Shown: one piece after another, positions 30,979 through 35,196 of the stretch | How positions within the stretch are numbered: position 1 is the first letter of the stretch | Layout: every line of letters begins with the position of its first letter | Assembly: GCF_016786355.1 (NCBI RefSeq) | Contig: NZ_JADWYX010000082.1 | Location: 5,171-40,366, forward strand | DNA from: Frankia sp. AgB1.9 | GTDB lineage: Bacteria; Actinomycetota; Actinomycetes; Frankiales; Frankiaceae | Reading direction: 5' to 3' | Length of the DNA stretch: 35,196 nucleotides | Notes under the pieces: generated by a model | Told to the model about the DNA's origin: nothing | Databases searched by the model: none | Seen by the model: only the letters and a program-made list of their open reading frames with translations | Made by a program: the position numbers and the translations under genes

Positions 30979-31983
30979 ATGACGTCGAGCGAGGCGAGCA
31001 CGGGCATCGCGACCGCGGCGGGGGGCCCCGCCCCCCCGGCGGGGTGGATCAACTTTCTTTCTGACTACGGGCTCGACGACACGTGCGTCGGCGTGGTCCA
31101 CGGGGTGATCGCCCGGCACGCGCCGGGGGCGAGGGTCGTCGACGTCTGCCACGCGGTCGCCCCACAGGACATCGAGCATGGCGCCGGCCTGCTGGCCGAC
31201 AGCGTCTGCTACCTGCCGGTCGGCGTGCACCTTGCCGTCGTCGAACGGCTCGACGTCGCCGCGGGCGGCGCCCAGCCGCGGCCCGAGGGGCGCCCCGCGG
31301 CCACGGCCACTCGTGGCGTCGCGATTCGCTCGGCCGACGGATCGACCTTCGTGGCCCCGGACAACGGCCTCACCTCGCTGGCCTGGGACATCCTCGGCGG
31401 GGTGACGGCGGCCCACGAGATCTCCAACCCGGCGCTGTGGCTACCGCTGCCGACCGTGGTCTTTCGGGGCCGGGACGTCTACGCCCCGGTCGCCGCGCGG
31501 CTCGCCGCCGGGCTGGCGCTGGCCGAGGTCGGGCCGCGCATCGACGCCGAGTCGCTGGTCCGGCTCACCCGGCCGGGCTGCGTGGTCGACGACGATCATC
31601 TGCACGCCCAGGTGCTGGCCGTCGACCATTTCGGCAACCTCTCACTCAACGTGACCAGACAAGATCTTGAGGCCGCCGGCGTGCTGCTCGGCGACGACGT
31701 CGAGATCCGCGCCGTCGGGCGTCAGCACCTGCTCCCGTTCACCCACACCTACGGTGACGTGCCCGTCGGGCAGGCGGCGTTGTGCGAGGACGCGCTGCGC
31801 CGGGTGATGCTCGCCGTCAACTGCGGCTGTGCCGGCGACCTGCTGCGGCTGAGGCGCGGCGACGCCGTCGTCATCGGCCAGCCGCCCCGTGAGTCGGGCT
31901 TCGGTACCGCTTCCGGGTCGGCGGTGGGGGTCGGGGCGGCGGGACGGACGGCTTCCGTCGTCAGCCTGCCCGCGCTCACCTGA
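30979..31983 (+). CDS. SAM hydroxide adenosyltransferase (DUF62 family)
   Basis: A 334-residue enzyme of the DUF62/SAM_adeno_trans family, related to fluorinase and chlorinase, which cleaves S-adenosylmethionine with hydroxide to adenosine and methionine. Motifs: INFLSDYGLDDTCVGVVHG (N-terminal Asp), SVCYLPVGVHLAVV, FVAPDNGL, FRGRDVYAPVAARLA and AVDHFGNLSLNVT. An Ala/Pro/Arg insertion (about residues 97-115) interrupts the strand before FVAPDNG. The ATG at 30979 places the family start near residue 20; the 83 upstream codons in frame are not conserved. Halogenase activity is not expected but cannot be excluded by eye. Confidence 0.87.
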   Translation: MTSSEASTGIATAAGGPAPPAGWINFLSDYGLDDTCVGVVHGVIARHAPGARVVDVCHAVAPQDIEHGAGLLADSVCYLPVGVHLAVVERLDVAAGGAQPRPEGRPAATATRGVAIRSADGSTFVAPDNGLTSLAWDILGGVTAAHEISNPALWLPLPTVVFRGRDVYAPVAARLAAGLALAEVGPRIDAESLVRLTRPGCVVDDDHLHAQVLAVDHFGNLSLNVTRQDLEAAGVLLGDDVEIRAVGRQHLLPFTHTYGDVPVGQAALCEDALRRVMLAVNCGCAGDLLRLRRGDAVVIGQPPRESGFGTASGSAVGVGAAGRTASVVSLPALT

Positions 31984-32133
31984 GCCGTCGCCGGCCGCGG
32001 GTGACCTCCGGGTTGCCAGCGGGCGACGGCCGTCGGACCGGTAACGCTACGCAGTGGTTTCGCGTCAGGGCAGGCGTACGATGACCGGGACGCCAAGGCA
32101 CGGACCGCATCTGACGGCGCCCTGGGAGCCCAC

Positions 32134-33174
32134 ATGAGACCACGCCGCGTGCTTGTCACCGGTGTGTCCCGTCCACTCGGCGCGGACGTCGCCCGAGCCC
32201 TCGCGGCCAGTCCACAGATCGAGACCGTGATCGGGGTCGACACGGTCGCACCGGGCGACGACCTCGGCCGGACGAGATTCGTGCGTGCCGACATCCGCAA
32301 CCCGCTGATCGCCAAGGTGATCGGCACGGCAGGCATCGACACGGTCCTGCACCTGAACCTCATCGCCAACCCGGTCGTCGCCGGTGGCCGGACGGCGATG
32401 AAGGAAATCAACGTCATCGGCACGATGCAGCTGCTCGCCGCCTGCCAGAAATCGGAGACGGTCAGCAGGCTGGTCGTCCGGTCCACGACGACGATCTACG
32501 GCTCGTCGTCGCGCGACCCGGCGCTGTTCACCGAGGACATGGAGCCGCGCCAGCTACCGCACGGCGGCTACGGCAAGGACGCCGTCGAGGTCGAAGGTTA
32601 CGTAAGGGGTTTCAGCCGCCGCAGGCCGGATATCGCCGTGACCGTGTTGCGGTTCGCGAACATCCTGGGCCCGGGCGTCGACAGTCCCCTGGCGCGTTAC
32701 TTCGAGTTCCCGGTCGTACCGACCGTGCTGGGCTTCGACCCGCGCATCCAACTGCTCCACTCATCCGACGCGCTCGCGGTGCTGCTGCGGGCCGCTGGCG
32801 GTGGGCACGCCGGCACGTTCAACGTCGCGGGTGACGGCATCCTGCTGCTCTCGCAGGCGATCCGCCGATCCGGCCGGCCGCCGATCCCGGTGCCGTTCCC
32901 GGCGGTCAGCTCGCTGTCGAGGCTCGCCAGCCGGCTGCGGGTGGTGGACTTCCCGCCCGAGCAGGTCGGTTTCCTCGCGTACGGCCGCGCGGTCGACACG
33001 ACCCGACTGCGCGAGGTCTTCGGCTACACGCCGCGTTACACGACAGCGGCGGCGTTCGACAGCTTTGTGCGGGAACGCGGGCTGCGCCCGACGATTGACC
33101 CAGAGCAGGTCGTCCAGGCCGAGCAGGCCCTGCTCGGCCTGATGGCCCGGCGCCGGCTGGTGGGTGCGCCGTGA
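32134..33174 (+). CDS. NAD-dependent epimerase/dehydratase family protein
   Basis: A 346-residue extended short-chain dehydrogenase. The cofactor motif is VLVTGVSRPLGADV, with GVDTV at the end of strand 2. The catalytic region reads RSTTTIYGSSSRDP then HGGYGKDAVEVEGYVRGF: the expected YxxxK is YGKDA, so the Lys sits two rather than four residues after Tyr. It corresponds to Rv0501 (annotated galE2), where a similar Y-x-KD-x-VE pattern occurs as I recall, so true epimerase activity is doubtful. ATG at 32134; its stop overlaps the acyltransferase start (GTGA), so the two are coupled. Confidence 0.88.
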   Translation: MRPRRVLVTGVSRPLGADVARALAASPQIETVIGVDTVAPGDDLGRTRFVRADIRNPLIAKVIGTAGIDTVLHLNLIANPVVAGGRTAMKEINVIGTMQLLAACQKSETVSRLVVRSTTTIYGSSSRDPALFTEDMEPRQLPHGGYGKDAVEVEGYVRGFSRRRPDIAVTVLRFANILGPGVDSPLARYFEFPVVPTVLGFDPRIQLLHSSDALAVLLRAAGGGHAGTFNVAGDGILLLSQAIRRSGRPPIPVPFPAVSSLSRLASRLRVVDFPPEQVGFLAYGRAVDTTRLREVFGYTPRYTTAAAFDSFVRERGLRPTIDPEQVVQAEQALLGLMARRRLVGAP

Positions 33175-35123
33175 CCGCGGCCGGCCAGCCGCCGCCCGGC
33201 GAGGCCCAGATCATCCCGTTGGCCCGCCCGGCCCGCCGGGCGGGCGCGAAGGCGGCGAGCAAGCCTCCGATCGCCGAGCCGCGCGGGGGTGAGGCCGAAT
33301 CGCCGGGTGCGACGATCTCGCCGATGGGCCGGTCGTCCTCGACCAGCCGGATGCCGCCGGTGCCGAGCTCCCGCCCCACCCCCGACGCCGGTGCCGCGAC
33401 GGCCAGTACTCCGTCCCCGAGCGCCGGAGTGGTGGACGCGGGGACGCGGCCGAGCTCGCGGCTGCGGCCCGGATCCGGGCCGGCGGTGGATCCCGGAACC
33501 TCGGACCACGCCGCGGCGGCGGATCGAACGGCCGCCTCGGATCATCCGGCCTCGTCGAGCCGACCGGGCCCGTCGAGCCGACCGGCGTCCGCGCGCCCAG
33601 CGAGGACGGCCACCACCCGAGCCAGGGCCGACCGGCCGGCGGTGCCGGAGGCCGACTCGCCTACTTCGGTGGGCGACGACGGGACGACCACGCCGGCCCG
33701 TACCTCCAGCCGCGCCGCCGCCTCCGGCCGTACTGCCGCGTCCAAACGAGCTTCCGGGGCCAACCGGGCCGCGGGTGCCGACCAGGCTGCCGGTGCCGGC
33801 CGGGCTGCCGCTTCGAAGCGGTCCGCCGCGTCCACCCGGGCCGCGGCCTCCAGCCGCGAGACCAGCTCCACCCGCGTCGGCTCCGCCGGCACGCCAGGTT
33901 CGGCCGAGGCGGCGGCGAGCGATGTCGACGCGGCAGCCAAGGACGACACCGCGACCGCCAGCGCCGCCGCGCGCCGCCGCGCGCCACGTGCCAAAGCCGG
34001 CCCGCGGACGGCCGGCGCCGCGAGCGGTTCCACGCGGTCTGACACGGGCGGATCCGGGCGGTCCAAGGTCGCACGGGTCGTCGCCGAGCAGGCTGACGGC
34101 GAACCCGTACCACCGACTGACCTCCGGGCGCCGCGCCCGACACGGCGCGGCGACGAGCGCGTGTCGGAGCGACCCGCGGCCCGGGCCGCCAGCACGCGTA
34201 CCGCCGCCGCCTCGACGGCAGACGCCATGGCCACCCCGCTCGCCGCCCCGCCGAGCGCCGGGGAACAGCCCATCGCCGATCCCGCCGGCCTCGAACGCGC
34301 CCTCGCCGGCATGCTGGCCTTCCTTCGGCGGCGGATCACCGGCGACTACGAGGTCGACGAGCTCGGCTTCGACGCGGACCTGACCGAGCACGTCGTCGCC
34401 CCGCTGCTGCGCCCGGTCTACCGGAACTACTTCCGGGTGGAGACCCGGGGCCTGGAGAACGTTCCCGACACGGGCGGCGCGCTGGTCGTCGCCAACCACT
34501 CCGGAACGCTGCCGATCGACGCGCTGATGACCGCGATGGCGTTGCTGGACCACCACCCCGCGCATCGCTACCTGCGGATGCTCGCCGCCGACCTGGTGTT
34601 CTCACTGCCGTTCCTGGCGCCGATGGCCCGCAAGACCGGCAACACCCTGGCCTGCCAGGCCGACGCGGAGCGGCTGCTGGGCAAGGGCGAGCTGGTCGGG
34701 GTCTGGCCGGAGGGCTTCAAGGGGGTCGGCAAGCCGTTCTCGGAGCGGTACAAGTTGCAACGGTTCGGCCGCGGTGGCTTCGTCTCGGCGGCGCTGCGCA
34801 CCGGGGTCCCGATCATCCCGTGCACGATCGTCGGCGCCGAGGAGATCTACCCGATGCTCGGCAACGCCAAGACGGTCGCCCGACTGCTCGGCCTGCCGTA
34901 CTTCCCGCTGACGCCGACGTTCCCCTGGCTCGGCCCGCTCGGCATGGTTCCGCTGCCGTCCAAGTGGCTCATCGAGTTCGGCGAGCCGGTGGACACCTCG
35001 TCCCTGACCCCGGCCGCCGCCGAGGACCCGATGCTGGTCTTCGAGCTCACGGACCGCATCCGCGAGTCGATCCAGCACACCCTCTACGGCCTCCTCATGC
35101 AACGCCGCTCGGTCTTCTTCTAG
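33171..35123 (+). CDS. PlsC-type acyltransferase with about 350-aa low-complexity N-terminus
   Basis: A 650-residue protein. Residues 1 to about 355 are almost wholly Ala, Ser, Arg, Thr, Pro and Gly, with many xAAx/TRAAAS repeats. The catalytic part (about 356-650) is a 1-acylglycerol-phosphate acyltransferase-type domain: ANHSGTLPID (about 441-450), VWPEGFKG and GVPIIPCTIVGAEEIY. It resembles Rv0502. Between the catalytic His and Asp there are six residues instead of the classical four. The GTG at 33171 overlaps the epimerase stop by 4 nt; ATG at 34227 (MATPLAAPPSAGEQ) would give only the enzyme, but nothing stops the longer frame and base composition stays typical. Function: membrane lipid acylation; acceptor unknown. 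Confidence 0.85.
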   Translation: MTAAGQPPPGEAQIIPLARPARRAGAKAASKPPIAEPRGGEAESPGATISPMGRSSSTSRMPPVPSSRPTPDAGAATASTPSPSAGVVDAGTRPSSRLRPGSGPAVDPGTSDHAAAADRTAASDHPASSSRPGPSSRPASARPARTATTRARADRPAVPEADSPTSVGDDGTTTPARTSSRAAASGRTAASKRASGANRAAGADQAAGAGRAAASKRSAASTRAAASSRETSSTRVGSAGTPGSAEAAASDVDAAAKDDTATASAAARRRAPRAKAGPRTAGAASGSTRSDTGGSGRSKVARVVAEQADGEPVPPTDLRAPRPTRRGDERVSERPAARAASTRTAAASTADAMATPLAAPPSAGEQPIADPAGLERALAGMLAFLRRRITGDYEVDELGFDADLTEHVVAPLLRPVYRNYFRVETRGLENVPDTGGALVVANHSGTLPIDALMTAMALLDHHPAHRYLRMLAADLVFSLPFLAPMARKTGNTLACQADAERLLGKGELVGVWPEGFKGVGKPFSERYKLQRFGRGGFVSAALRTGVPIIPCTIVGAEEIYPMLGNAKTVARLLGLPYFPLTPTFPWLGPLGMVPLPSKWLIEFGEPVDTSSLTPAAAEDPMLVFELTDRIRESIQHTLYGLLMQRRSVFF

Positions 35124-35196
35124 GGCCTGTTTGAGAAGTGCGTGGGCTGGTCGGCTGTGGATCAGGTGGTGAGATCCGGCCGGAATGATCCGTTGT
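35124..35196. mobile_element. Possible left end of an insertion sequence, cut by window edge
   Basis: The stop codon of the acyltransferase runs straight into GGGCCTGTTTGAGAAGT, which resembles the terminal repeat of IS5-related elements of actinobacteria. A GGATC...GATCC dyad follows. No transposase is visible because the window ends. Judged from remembered end sequences only. Confidence 0.35.

Noticed and set aside
30702..31064. Coding region between bS22 and the SAM adenosyltransferase
   Set aside because: Open frames exist in several phases but show no ribosome site, no domain and no consistent coding signal.
30979..31983. Fluorinase/chlorinase
   Set aside because: The family is shared, but nothing visible marks a halide site or a halometabolite cluster; hydroxide adenosyltransferase is the common function.
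33036..34565. 509-codon minus-strand frame over the acyltransferase N-terminus
   Set aside because: Gly/Arg-rich translation with no domain and no ribosome site; the plus frame is continuous with the acyltransferase and coupled to the epimerase. Kept as a caution because both strands are low complexity.

Overview
The window is a stretch of chromosome from a high-GC actinobacterium. The markers are mycothiol synthesis (mshA), a SenX3-RegX3/PhoU phosphate module, the small actinobacterial ribosomal protein bS22, an SseC/CysA2 sulfur operon, an HbhA-like protein with its XRE neighbour, and heavy use of GTG starts. Gene content and the long Ala/Arg/Thr/Pro-rich tails make me lean towards Frankia or a relative, but that is an inference. 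No rRNA, tRNA, CRISPR array or complete mobile element was found.

Layout. 1-2.6 kb (minus strand): a thioredoxin-like membrane protein, then a very short cysteine-rich leader ORF (1792-1869) in front of the translationally coupled operon DUF4395 / sulfurtransferase / SseC. 2.7-3.5 kb (+): a small membrane protein and a nitrobindin/FABP-like protein. 3.6-5.6 kb (minus): a YbjN-domain protein and mshA, preceded by a degenerate 26-bp tandem repeat. 6-10.3 kb: methyltransferase, macro-domain protein, aldo/keto reductase, HbhA-like protein and XRE regulator. 10.5-16.5 kb: a DUF349 protein and, divergent from it, a four-gene carbohydrate-type ABC importer operon (two permeases, lipoprotein, ATPase). 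16.7-18.1 kb: an HTH/repeat regulator followed by about 0.74 kb without genes. 18.8-21.7 kb: a Nur-like Fur-family regulator with YgfZ, divergent from a class IV aminotransferase. 21.7-22.0 kb: what looks like a promoter, short ORF and strongly folded RNA ending in an intrinsic terminator. 22.1-35.1 kb: gpmA, phoU, senX3, regX3, ppx, a TIM-barrel isomerase, a methyltransferase, proC, bS22, a SAM hydroxide adenosyltransferase, an NAD-dependent epimerase and an acyltransferase. The last 73 bases resemble an insertion-sequence end.

How the genes fit together. The order mshA/YbjN ... gpm - phoU - senX3 - regX3 - ppx - isomerase - proC - bS22 - epimerase - acyltransferase parallels M. tuberculosis Rv0486-Rv0502. 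The sulfur/FABP and YgfZ/aminotransferase genes parallel Rv0811c-Rv0816c, and the XRE/HbhA pair parallels Rv0474-Rv0475, so three blocks that are separate in mycobacteria are interleaved here. The phosphate module carries a candidate PHO box between phoU and senX3.

The most interesting unexplained signals are the structured RNA at 21760-21968, the cysteine leader peptide with a nearly leaderless promoter, the SenX3 homologue with no membrane segment, the altered nickel-site residue in the Nur-like regulator, and several short tandem repeats placed right at promoters.
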